Of a DNA stretch of 64,000 bases, positions 39,083 to 47,661 are shown piece after piece. Origin of the DNA: an uncultured Gilliamella sp. (GTDB lineage: Bacteria > Pseudomonadota > Gammaproteobacteria > Enterobacterales > Orbaceae); NCBI GenBank assembly GCA_945271295.1, contig CALYPG010000009.1, positions 1 through 64,000 on the forward strand, in the 5' to 3' direction. The notes below the pieces were generated by a model. That model was not told where the DNA came from. It ran no database searches and worked only from the letters and a program-made list of their open reading frames with translations. Each line of letters begins with the position of its first letter. Position 1 is the first letter of the stretch. The translations under genes were made by a program, and so were the position numbers.

Positions 39083-40669
39083 ATGGCTCACATAAAAAAA
39101 CGCTATTGGATTTCATTAAGTATATTACTTATTCTATTTTCTATTAGCCTATTTGGTTGGCGTTATTGGTGCTCCTTTAAGCAAGAGCATGATCTTTCTG
39201 TCGACTGGCGCGGAGCTAAAATCAGTTTGGAAGGTATTACATTTGATGAAGTAACTATCTTCCAACATTCAAAATTATTAATCACCGGTAAAAATTTATT
39301 AGTTTCATGGTCGCAGTTATCAGCAAATAGTCTTGATATTCATTGGCAAGAAAATACAGCTTTATCTACAGTAGAACCTGCGGAAAAAGTAATGGTTGAT
39401 ACTGATCAAAATCTCAATTTATCATCAATGGCAACCATTTTGTATTGGTTACCAAAGATGATCCATGTAGATTCATTACGTTGGTTTAACCAAGAGAACG
39501 AATTGTATAATTTAGATGTTGATATAACTAAACAGCAACAAGCCATTCGTTTAACAATAACGACCAATGATCATGATACTATTAAACTTGCTACCACATT
39601 AACCTTGAATCAGGAAGATTCACGAATTGATCTACAAGATGGTCTTTTAACGGTAGCGTTAAATCAGGCAGATACAACTAATTGTTCTTTGGTATTACCA
39701 TTCAAAGGTTGGATAACTAATAATCAATTATTTTTAACAAGTTTAGAAGATGCATCATTTAGTTTAGACAAATTGAACCTTTCTCAAGATTTGTTGTTAA
39801 CTAATTCAGCAGGAAAGGTGAAGTTACAAGTTCAATCTAAAATTCCATTTGATGTAAAACAATTATCTACTACTGCACAATTAACCATTAATAGAGTTAA
39901 TGGTATTTATCAAACTAGTGAGATAAAATCAGCTTCAGGAACAAGCAATATTGTTATAAAAAATAACCAATTCACTATTCTAATACCAGCATTAACTATT
40001 CAAGAAGTGAATGTGGGTATTGCTTTTGAAAAAGTAAAATTGGCTGGTACTTATACCGCCTCACTTAAAATGCCGAATAAAGGCGTTGTAACTTGGACTC
40101 AGGCTAAAGCCAATATTTTTTCAGGTTCAGTGGTGCTTGAAAACAATAAATTGAATTTAGCTAAATTACCCCAACAATTTAATGTAAAGCTAAAACAAGT
40201 ACAATTAAAGGATATTTTTGCTAAATATCCTGTTGAAGGACTTGCTGCTAATGGTTCGATTGATGGTTATTTGCCAGTAACATTACTAAAAATGAAGAAG
40301 AACAATAATGAGACTGATATACAGACAGTTATCAAAAATGGTCAATTGGCTACAAATGGTGATGGTTATTTGCAGTTTGAAAACTCAGCACTTAAAAATT
40401 ATGTAAAAAACAATCCTAATATGAAAATACTCACTGATATTCTCAAAAATTTTCATTATACTAAATTAACTGGTAAGGTAGATTATGCTAATGATATTGC
40501 GAAATTGGGATTAAATATTCAAGGAAGCAATTTAGATGTTGAAAATGGTAAAGCGGTCAATCTGAATATTACCCTTGAAGAAAATATAGCTAAATTAATG
40601 ATGAGTTTACTCTTATCGGATCAAATTAGTGAACCTATTCGTAAACGTATCGAAGCGCGTTTAAAATAA
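39083..40669 (+). CDS. ydbH: YdbH-like AsmA-family inner-membrane-anchored protein
   Basis: Large envelope protein. A single N-terminal membrane anchor (about residues 8-28) is followed by a long, beta-rich periplasmic part, as in the AsmA/TamB/YhdP/YdbH group, which move phospholipids towards the outer membrane. The 528 aa are far fewer than the 879 of E. coli YdbH, so this is a short version. The call rests mainly on ynbE and ydbL homologues directly downstream. ATG at 39083 with GAGAG upstream is preferred over a TTG at 39071. Confidence 0.75.
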   Translation: MAHIKKRYWISLSILLILFSISLFGWRYWCSFKQEHDLSVDWRGAKISLEGITFDEVTIFQHSKLLITGKNLLVSWSQLSANSLDIHWQENTALSTVEPAEKVMVDTDQNLNLSSMATILYWLPKMIHVDSLRWFNQENELYNLDVDITKQQQAIRLTITTNDHDTIKLATTLTLNQEDSRIDLQDGLLTVALNQADTTNCSLVLPFKGWITNNQLFLTSLEDASFSLDKLNLSQDLLLTNSAGKVKLQVQSKIPFDVKQLSTTAQLTINRVNGIYQTSEIKSASGTSNIVIKNNQFTILIPALTIQEVNVGIAFEKVKLAGTYTASLKMPNKGVVTWTQAKANIFSGSVVLENNKLNLAKLPQQFNVKLKQVQLKDIFAKYPVEGLAANGSIDGYLPVTLLKMKKNNNETDIQTVIKNGQLATNGDGYLQFENSALKNYVKNNPNMKILTDILKNFHYTKLTGKVDYANDIAKLGLNIQGSNLDVENGKAVNLNITLEENIAKLMMSLLLSDQISEPIRKRIEARLK

Positions 40670-40698
40670 TGGTCTCATAATTAAGAGGGTAGTCTATT

Positions 40699-40884
40699 AT
40701 GGTACGAAACGTTATTGCAATAATGGTATTAAGTTGCACATTAATGGGGTGTTCACCAACAGTTAAAGTTCAAGCACCTAGTGAACCCATTAATATCAAT
40801 TTAAATGTTAAAATTGATCATGAAATTAACATTAAAGTAGATAAAGCGCTGGATAATATTATTAACAAATCAGGTTTATATTAA
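40699..40884 (+). CDS. ynbE: YnbE-like lipoprotein
   Basis: A 61-aa lipoprotein. The signal peptide ends in the lipobox LMGC with the lipidated Cys at about position 18. PSEPININLNVKIDHEINIK matches the conserved part of E. coli YnbE (PITINMNVKIEHEI). In E. coli, YnbE is an outer-membrane partner that pairs with the C-terminus of YdbH to complete a lipid bridge. An AGAGGG site precedes the start. It lies 29 bases after the ydbH-like gene. Confidence 0.88.
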   Translation: MVRNVIAIMVLSCTLMGCSPTVKVQAPSEPININLNVKIDHEINIKVDKALDNIINKSGLY

Positions 40885-41015
40885 ATTAAAGCAGTTAGGG
40901 TTTATTAACTATTATTCCACTGATCGTAATTATGTAAGCCTAAATGCCGAGATGAAAATTCCCTTTTACGCTTTCAAATTCATTACAAATTTAAGTATTT
41001 ATTAAGGAGTTTGTT

Positions 41016-41360
41016 ATGACTATTTATAAAAAAGTAGCAATCGCATTATTAACTATGATTTTATCTTTTCCTATTTTTGCGCTAACTTTAGATCAAGCTA
41101 TAGATTCATTAAGCCAAGTTAAAGCTGCTGGATTGGTTGGGGAACAAGCAGATGGTTATTTAGGTGTTGTGAAAAATGAAGGTAATGCCAGTGAAATTGC
41201 CCAATTAATTAATCAAGCACGTAAAGAGCAATATCAAAAAGTATCATCCGAAAGTCATGTTGCTTTAAGTGAAGTTGAAAAAAGAGCTGGTAGTAAAGCA
41301 CAAGAAAAAACACCGATTGGACAATATATAAAACAACAAGGTCAATGGCAAAAAAAATGA
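41016..41360 (+). CDS. ydbL: YdbL-like periplasmic protein
   Basis: A 114-aa protein with a signal peptide (about 1-22, ending IFA). The mature part is LTLDQAIDSLSQVKAAGLVG, then GYLGVVK, INQARKEQYQK and a basic end GQYIKQQGQWQKK, all matching E. coli YdbL (DUF1318). In E. coli it acts with YdbH and YnbE, apparently as a helper in their assembly. A strong AAGGAG precedes the start. The 131-base gap to ynbE is larger than usual. Confidence 0.88.
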   Translation: MTIYKKVAIALLTMILSFPIFALTLDQAIDSLSQVKAAGLVGEQADGYLGVVKNEGNASEIAQLINQARKEQYQKVSSESHVALSEVEKRAGSKAQEKTPIGQYIKQQGQWQKK

Positions 41361-41579
41361 TTATGATCCATGTTGCAACAATAGGAAAAGTATAATGATT
41401 ATGTACTTTAATTGTATATAAATAATGTGTATGCTGTGCTGTTATTATTAATAAAACGAAAGGCAATTTTTGAAATAAGTCATAAACTAAATTAAAATAA
41501 ACATGGTATGAATTTTTATCTAGTTAGTTTTTTTATGTGTAAATAATATCGCTTTTGCGATCCCAAATGGAGAAAGTCA

Positions 41580-43256
41580 ATGTGTTCGATTTTAGGTATT
41601 CTTGATATTAAGTCAGATCCAGAGCAATTACGAACAAAAGCATTAGAGTTATCAAGTCTACAACGTCATCGTGGTCCTGATTGGTCTGGTATTTTTGCTT
41701 CTGATAAAGCTATTCTTGCTCATGAACGTTTATCAATTGTGGACGTCAATACAGGATCTCAACCTCTTTACAATAAAGATAAAACTTTAGTTTTAGCGGT
41801 AAATGGCGAAATATATAATCATCAAGAACTCCGAAATCAGTACAAAGACCGTTATGAATTTCAAACTGGTTCTGACTGTGAAGTGATTTTAGCACTTTAC
41901 CAGGAAAAAGGGATTCACTGTCTTGATGATTTACAAGGCATGTTTGCTTTTATCCTTTATGATATCAATAAAGGTAGCTATTTTATTGGTCGTGATCACA
42001 TTGGTATTATTCCAATGTATACAGGCTATGATGAAAATGGAACATTTTATGTCGCTTCTGAAATGAAAGCATTGGTTCCTGTTTGTAAAACTATTGCTGC
42101 TTTCCCTCCTGGAAGTTATTTATCTAGCACTGAAGGTGAAATAAAGCCTTACTATAAGCGCGATTGGATGGATTATGAAAATGTCAAAGATAATAAGACA
42201 GATATTAATGCATTACGTGTTGCTTTAGAAGAATCAGTAAAAAGCCATCTCATGTCTGATGTGCCTTATGGTGTGTTACTATCAGGTGGATTAGACTCGT
42301 CTGTTATCTCAGCCATTACTAAGAAGTTCTCTGCTCGCCGTGTTGAAGATCAGGAAAAATCAGAAGCTTGGTGGCCACAACTACATTCATTTGCTGTTGG
42401 CCTTAAAGGCGCACCTGATCTTAAAGCAGCACAAGCAGTAGCAAATCATTTAGGCACAGTTCACCACGAAATTAACTTCACTATTCAAGAAGGGATTGAT
42501 GCAATTCGTGATGTAATCTATTTTATCGAAACCTATGATGTCACCACTATTCGTGCTTCAACGCCAATGTATTTAATGGCGCGTAAAATTAAAGCCATGG
42601 GTATAAAAATGGTTCTATCCGGTGAAGGGGCTGATGAGGTATTTGGTGGTTATCTTTACTTCCATAAAGCGCCAAATGCCAAAGAATTCCATGAAGAGAC
42701 AGTACGTAAATTAGCCGCGCTGCATATGTATGATTGTGCGCGAGCTAATAAGGCAATGGCTGCTTGGGGGGTTGAAGCTCGAGTCCCTTTCCTTGATAAA
42801 AAATTCTTAGATGTTGCCATGCGTATTAATCCGAAAGATAAAATGTGTGGTAGTAATGGCAAAATGGAAAAACACATTGTCCGTGAAGCATTTGAATCTT
42901 ATTTACCCGCATCGGTTGTTTGGCGTCAAAAAGAACAATTTTCAGATGGTGTCGGCTACAGCTGGATTGATACATTAAAGGAAATTGCAGAAAGTAAAAT
43001 TACCGATCAACAATTAGAAAATGCTAAATTCCGCTTCCCATACAATACACCAGCAAGCAAAGAAGCTTACATGTATCGTGAAATTTTTGATGAATTATTC
43101 CCGCTTGAAAGTGCAGCTCAGTGTGTACCAGGTGGCCCTACTGTTGCATGTTCAACCGCTAAAGCGATCGAATGGGATGAATCATTTAAAAATCTCAATG
43201 ACCCATCAGGGCGAGCAGCAGTTGGTGTGCATAATGATGCGTATAAAAAGAAGTAA
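41580..43256 (+). CDS. asnB: Asparagine synthetase B, glutamine-hydrolysing
   Basis: Makes asparagine from aspartate, glutamine and ATP. After removal of Met, Cys2 (MCSILGILDIK) is the nucleophile of the N-terminal glutaminase domain. RHRGPDWSGI and NGEIYNH are glutaminase blocks. SGGLDSSVIS is the PP-loop of the synthetase domain. Its 558 aa compare with 554 in E. coli. A single gene with its own terminator. Confidence 0.96.
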   Translation: MCSILGILDIKSDPEQLRTKALELSSLQRHRGPDWSGIFASDKAILAHERLSIVDVNTGSQPLYNKDKTLVLAVNGEIYNHQELRNQYKDRYEFQTGSDCEVILALYQEKGIHCLDDLQGMFAFILYDINKGSYFIGRDHIGIIPMYTGYDENGTFYVASEMKALVPVCKTIAAFPPGSYLSSTEGEIKPYYKRDWMDYENVKDNKTDINALRVALEESVKSHLMSDVPYGVLLSGGLDSSVISAITKKFSARRVEDQEKSEAWWPQLHSFAVGLKGAPDLKAAQAVANHLGTVHHEINFTIQEGIDAIRDVIYFIETYDVTTIRASTPMYLMARKIKAMGIKMVLSGEGADEVFGGYLYFHKAPNAKEFHEETVRKLAALHMYDCARANKAMAAWGVEARVPFLDKKFLDVAMRINPKDKMCGSNGKMEKHIVREAFESYLPASVVWRQKEQFSDGVGYSWIDTLKEIAESKITDQQLENAKFRFPYNTPASKEAYMYREIFDELFPLESAAQCVPGGPTVACSTAKAIEWDESFKNLNDPSGRAAVGVHNDAYKKK

Positions 43257-43295
43257 TAGATACAATTTAAAATAATTTCTTTCATATAAATTTAT

Positions 43296-43322
43296 AAAAA
43301 GGGCATTTATGCCCTTTTTTTA
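43296..43322 (+). terminator. Terminator of asnB
   Basis: AAAAAGGGCAT and ATGCCCTTTTT form an 11-bp stem with a short loop and a T-run, 40 bases after the asnB stop. Confidence 0.9.
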
Positions 43323-43794
43323 TAAAAGTAGATAAGACAAACGCTAGGTTAAATATAACTTAATTTTTTTTTAAATTAATTTTAATTAAGAAATATTAAT
43401 TTTGAGGGTTTTATTTATCGCTCATTCGTATTTTAAAGATTAAAGATATATCTTATTCTATTCTCGAATAGAGTTGAAAATTGTTGTTTTTTCTCTGATT
43501 AATTCTGCTTGATTGTTGTTTAAAATCTGCTCATTTTTTTACAAATTTTATTGATTTAATTAACTGACATTATTCTTGTAAAAGTAAAAAATTCATTTCT
43601 TCTATATATCATTTAGTGAATTATTTAATCTAAAATATTTTATTAAATATGTGATCTAAATTCATTTTTTTCTAAATTTTATCAACTATACTAAATGTTA
43701 CCAGTCACATAATGGCTGAGTGGAGAATGAATCATATTTATTTTCCAATAATTAAATAAATTTGTAAGGATGCATGATTAACTAGGAGCATTGA
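43323..43794. other. Long AT-rich leader before a PTS operon
   Basis: About 470 bases without a recognisable gene. It contains a short palindrome CTATTCTCGAATAG (43458-43471) and a poor CRP-like half site at 43650-43665 (TGTGA then TTCAT). These may serve the operon that starts at 43795. No regulator gene adjoins this operon. Confidence 0.45.
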
Positions 43795-44775
43795 GTGAAA
43801 AATTATAAAATTGCAATAATCAACTCAAGTAGTTTTGGGAAATATTTTCCTGATCATTTAAGGCGATTAGAAAAAATCGGTGAAATAAAACATTTCACTT
43901 TTGAAAATAATATTACAGGAAAGGAATTAGCTGATGCATTGCAAGGATTTAATATTGTTATTGCAAGTGTTAGACCTTTTTTTAATAGAGAATTTTTTGA
44001 TAATAAAAAAGATCCTTTATTGTTACTTTCGCGCCATGGAATAGGATTTAACAATGTTGATGTAGTTGCAGCTAGGGAGCATGGGACGATTGTTACTATT
44101 GTTCCTCCTCTAGTCGAGCGCGATGCTGTTGCAGAAAATGCAGTAACAAATTTGCTAGCATTAATAAGGCAAACTGTTCAATCTCAAGAAGCAGTTAAAT
44201 CAAATGAATGGAAAAAAAGAGCTTCTTTTCTCGGTATAAATGTTACGGGTAAAGTTATCGGTATTATTGGTTGTGGTAACATTGGTAGTCGTGTCGCAGA
44301 AATATTTAAACATGGTTTTAATGCTCGATTACTTGTGGTTGATCCTAAGATCAATAAAGAATGGGCTAATAAACATAATATCGAAATTGTTGAGTTAGAT
44401 TATTTACTGCAAAATGCCGATATCATCTCTTTAAATGCATCATTAAATGAAACTAGCTATCATATTCTAAAAGAACCTCAATTCTCTTTAATGAAAAAAG
44501 GTGTTTATATTACAAATACCGCACGGGCAGAATTGATTGATGAAAGCGCATTAATCAATGCATTAGATAGTGGTATTGTAGCTGGACATGCAACAGACGT
44601 GATGTATGTTGAACCTTCATATAATGATAATCCTTTAGTTAAACATCCAAAAGTGCTTGTTACTCCTCATACTTCAGCTTATGCAATTGAATGTTTACAA
44701 GGTATGGGTGAAAAATGTGTTCAAGATGTAGAAAAGTTCGTCAATAATTCAAAGTTACAATCTATTGTTTCTTAA
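43795..44775 (+). CDS. D-isomer-specific 2-hydroxyacid dehydrogenase family protein
   Basis: NAD(P)-dependent oxidoreductase of 326 aa. The Rossmann loop is GIIGCGNIGSRVAEIF (156-171). The catalytic triad is Arg244 (NTARAE), Glu273 (MYVEP) and His292 (TPHTSAY). It starts at GTG with AGGAG upstream. It is the first gene of an operon with a complete mannose-family PTS, which is unusual company for this family; it may oxidise or reduce the imported compound. The substrate is unknown. Confidence 0.88.
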   Translation: MKNYKIAIINSSSFGKYFPDHLRRLEKIGEIKHFTFENNITGKELADALQGFNIVIASVRPFFNREFFDNKKDPLLLLSRHGIGFNNVDVVAAREHGTIVTIVPPLVERDAVAENAVTNLLALIRQTVQSQEAVKSNEWKKRASFLGINVTGKVIGIIGCGNIGSRVAEIFKHGFNARLLVVDPKINKEWANKHNIEIVELDYLLQNADIISLNASLNETSYHILKEPQFSLMKKGVYITNTARAELIDESALINALDSGIVAGHATDVMYVEPSYNDNPLVKHPKVLVTPHTSAYAIECLQGMGEKCVQDVEKFVNNSKLQSIVS

Positions 44776-44822
44776 TTATTTAATGTGATAAGTGATAATA
44801 AAAAATATCAAGGAGTTTATAT

Positions 44823-45656
44823 ATGCAAGAAATGCATGTAACGTTTCTTCAAGCAGCTATTATTTCAGTATGGGTTGCAATGGTAATGTCACGAGGTTTA
44901 GGTGGTGCAACATTAACGTTGAGATTTTCACCGATGATGACAGGTTTAATTGTTGGGGTTGTCTTTAATGATATTCCAAATGCGATGATAACAACAGCTG
45001 CAATACAGTTGATCTATATGGGGGTATTTTCTCCTGGTGGTCAAATGCCATCAGAGCCAGCCATTGCAACTGCGGTCGCAGTCCCCGTTGCATTACTAGG
45101 AAAAATGGAACCAACAGCTGCTGTTGCTGTTGCTGTGCCTGTTGGTTTATTGGGATCTTATCTATATCAATTAAGATTTTTCTTTAACACTATGATTATG
45201 AAATTCACTGAAAGATATGCACAAGAAGCAAATAGTTCAGGATTAACTTTATCAATAATTATACTGCCAATAATTTGTAGTTTTGCCTTATTTTTACCAT
45301 TCATGTTTGTGGCATTATATTTTGGTGCACCAATTATTGCTGATGTTATTAAATCTAATGCTGGTGGGCTTGTTTTTCATATTCTTAATGTAATTGGTGG
45401 TGGTCTTGCTGCGGTGGGTATTGCATTAACCATTTATGTTATTGGTAAAAAGAGTTATATCATTTTCTTTTTGTTAGCTTATTTTATGGCGGTGATTGCA
45501 AAACCACTTAATATCACAATGGTAACTTATGCAATTGTTGGATCTATCATTGCATTTATTTTTGTTCTTGCAAAAAATGAAGCAGTAAATTCTGCAGCAG
45601 ATCAGCCTAGAAATAATTCAAATCGTAACAATCAAATTGATGATGATGATTATTAA
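44823..45656 (+). CDS. PTS mannose-family EIIC component (second system)
   Basis: Membrane permease subunit of 277 aa with about eight hydrophobic segments. GVFSPGGQMPSEPAIATAVA replaces the more usual GASIPPEP loop of the family. It ends in a hydrophilic tail NSNRNNQIDDDDY. AAGGAG precedes the start. It follows the dehydrogenase by 47 bases and precedes EIID by 43 bases. Confidence 0.88.
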   Translation: MQEMHVTFLQAAIISVWVAMVMSRGLGGATLTLRFSPMMTGLIVGVVFNDIPNAMITTAAIQLIYMGVFSPGGQMPSEPAIATAVAVPVALLGKMEPTAAVAVAVPVGLLGSYLYQLRFFFNTMIMKFTERYAQEANSSGLTLSIIILPIICSFALFLPFMFVALYFGAPIIADVIKSNAGGLVFHILNVIGGGLAAVGIALTIYVIGKKSYIIFFLLAYFMAVIAKPLNITMVTYAIVGSIIAFIFVLAKNEAVNSAADQPRNNSNRNNQIDDDDY

Positions 45657-45699
45657 TCTGTAAAGACTTGATTAATAAATTATATAGAGGAATTTTATA

Positions 45700-46560
45700 A
45701 TGACAGAAATAGTACAAGAAAGTATAGATCTAAAACCGGAAGCCATTACTAAAAAAGACATCACTATTGCTTGGTTACGATGGTATTATGCTAATGAAAT
45801 CCCACATTCATTTGATCGGTATCTTGCAGCATCTTTAATGTGGGGCTTGATGCCAATTCTTAAAAAATTATATAAATCAAAAAATGAACTAGCAGCTGCT
45901 TACCAAAGACATTTATTGTTTTTTAATACCCAATTAACTTGGGGTGGAGGAACAATCTCGGGTATTATGGCTTCACTTGAATCGGCCAGGGCTGATGAAG
46001 TTTATCAAAACAAACCAATCAGTATTGATAATGATGTACTTTATAATACTAAAGCGGGTTTAATGGGAGCATTAGCTGGTATCGGCGATGCTATTGACTC
46101 AGGTACAGTACAATACATTTTTATTGCCATTGCACTTCCTTGGGCTCAAGATGGATTGGCAATTGGTGCATTATTTCCATTTTTTACTTTTGTAATATAT
46201 CAGCTTTTTGTTGGGTATTATTTTGCTCAGTTAGGCTTTAAATTAGGTCGAAATGCAGCTACAGAAGTTGTAGGTAATAAAATGCAGATGATAATCGAGG
46301 CCTTATCTATTTTGGGTCTGTTTATGATGGGTATTTTGGCTGCTAGTTACATTAAAGTATCATCAAGTTTGAAATTTACCTTATCAGGTAAAGATTTTGT
46401 TATACAAGATACATTGGATAAAATCTTACCAGGTGTATTGCCACTTATTGTTGTAATGGGATTATATTTTTATTTTTCTAGGAAAGGTTTAAAAGTAACC
46501 AGAGCATTAGTTGGATTAACAATAATACTTGGTGTTTTAGCTGCAATTGGCATTTTATAA
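45700..46560 (+). CDS. PTS mannose-family EIID component (second system)
   Basis: Membrane subunit of 286 aa. ITIAWLRWYYANEIPHSFDR takes the place of the usual LxRxFWRSF start, and MGALAGIGDAIDSGTVQYI the place of the PLAGIGDSxFWGT loop. The rest is typical for EIID. The divergence of both loops from standard ManZ/SorM sequences suggests a substrate other than mannose or sorbose. Confidence 0.88.
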   Translation: MTEIVQESIDLKPEAITKKDITIAWLRWYYANEIPHSFDRYLAASLMWGLMPILKKLYKSKNELAAAYQRHLLFFNTQLTWGGGTISGIMASLESARADEVYQNKPISIDNDVLYNTKAGLMGALAGIGDAIDSGTVQYIFIAIALPWAQDGLAIGALFPFFTFVIYQLFVGYYFAQLGFKLGRNAATEVVGNKMQMIIEALSILGLFMMGILAASYIKVSSSLKFTLSGKDFVIQDTLDKILPGVLPLIVVMGLYFYFSRKGLKVTRALVGLTIILGVLAAIGIL

Positions 46561-46581
46561 AAATAATAGAGGTTTTAAATT

Positions 46582-47079
46582 ATGGGAAAAGTTGTTTTAG
46601 CTCGAGTAGATAGTCGTCTCATTCATGGCCAAGTCGCAACTAATGTTTCTAAAGCGGCCGGAGCTAATGCTTTATTTGTTGCAGATGATTATTCTGCTAA
46701 CGATGAGTTTACAAAAAATATTATTCTTGGCGCAGGTGCAAGTACCGGCCATAAAATCAGAGTATTAAAAGAAGATGGTGCGGTAAGATATTGGAATGAC
46801 CGCCAGTATGATGATTTTAATGTTATTTTGATTACTAAAAATATTGAAGTAATGTATAAAATTATTAAATCAGGAGTACCAATCACCAATCTTAATATTG
46901 GTGGATTACCTTTAGTACCTGGTGCAACAACAATAATTAAAGAAGTTTCGATTAAAAAAGAGCAATTAGATCTATTAATCGACTTACAAAAGAATTTTCC
47001 TAATATGGATATCTACTTTCAAGCAACACCTTCTTTGAAAAAAGTGACTTTGAATGAAGCCATCAAAATGTTTGAATAA
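46582..47079 (+). CDS. PTS mannose-family EIIB component (second system)
   Basis: Soluble phosphotransfer subunit of 165 aa. The motif VDSRLIHGQVATN carries the phosphorylated histidine His15. TNLNIGGLPLVPGAT corresponds to the usual NxGG block. It is 21 bases after EIID and 15 before EIIA. Confidence 0.92.
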   Translation: MGKVVLARVDSRLIHGQVATNVSKAAGANALFVADDYSANDEFTKNIILGAGASTGHKIRVLKEDGAVRYWNDRQYDDFNVILITKNIEVMYKIIKSGVPITNLNIGGLPLVPGATTIIKEVSIKKEQLDLLIDLQKNFPNMDIYFQATPSLKKVTLNEAIKMFE

Positions 47080-47094
47080 CATAGGATCATAAAT

Positions 47095-47538
47095 ATGATA
47101 GGTGTTTTATTAGTTAGTCATGGCAATATGGCTGCAGGAATGAAAGATAGTGTGACAATGATAGTTGGCGAACAAGACAAATTTGAATCATTATCACTTA
47201 TTCCAGGACAAGATGTGAATCAATTAAAAACAGATCTTTTTAATTGTTCTAAATCTTTAGATTCTGGTGATGGGGTTCTGGTTTTTGTCGATTTGTATGG
47301 TGCTTCCCCTTACAATGCCGCTATGAGATGTGTGCCACAATGGCGTGATCTTGGTATGAATGTCCGAGTTGTTACAGGTATGAGTTTACCTATGGTCATT
47401 AATGCTGTCTGCAATCGAGATTCTTTAGCAATACAGGCGTTAGCAACAGAGTGTATTGAGGCTGGTCGTGAGAATATTCAAGATGCTATAGCTAATATTA
47501 CTCATTCGAATCATGTTCAAAGTGAGGATGATTATTAA
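47095..47538 (+). CDS. PTS mannose-family EIIA component (second system)
   Basis: Soluble phosphocarrier of 147 aa. It starts MIGVLLVSHGNMAAGM, with the phosphorylated histidine His9. VFVDLYGASPYNAA replaces the usual DLxGGTPxN block. It is the last PTS gene; a strong palindrome follows. Confidence 0.92.
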   Translation: MIGVLLVSHGNMAAGMKDSVTMIVGEQDKFESLSLIPGQDVNQLKTDLFNCSKSLDSGDGVLVFVDLYGASPYNAAMRCVPQWRDLGMNVRVVTGMSLPMVINAVCNRDSLAIQALATECIEAGRENIQDAIANITHSNHVQSEDDY

Positions 47539-47590
47539 GTTAATAGTATTAAGTTTAGTTTAAATCTATCGACTTATTTGTTATATCTAG

Positions 47591-47626
47591 ATAGTTAATA
47601 TCATTTTATAAAATGATATTAACTAT
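47591..47626. terminator. Perfect 36-bp palindrome after the second PTS operon
   Basis: An 18-bp arm starting ATAGTTAATATCATTTTA is followed without a loop by its exact complement. The sequence after it is T-rich (GTTATTTCAG). It most likely ends the PTS transcript. Such exact symmetry could also serve as a protein-binding site for the gene that begins at 47662. Confidence 0.65.
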
Positions 47627-47661
47627 GTTATTTCAGTTTATATTTTAATAGTTTATTAATA

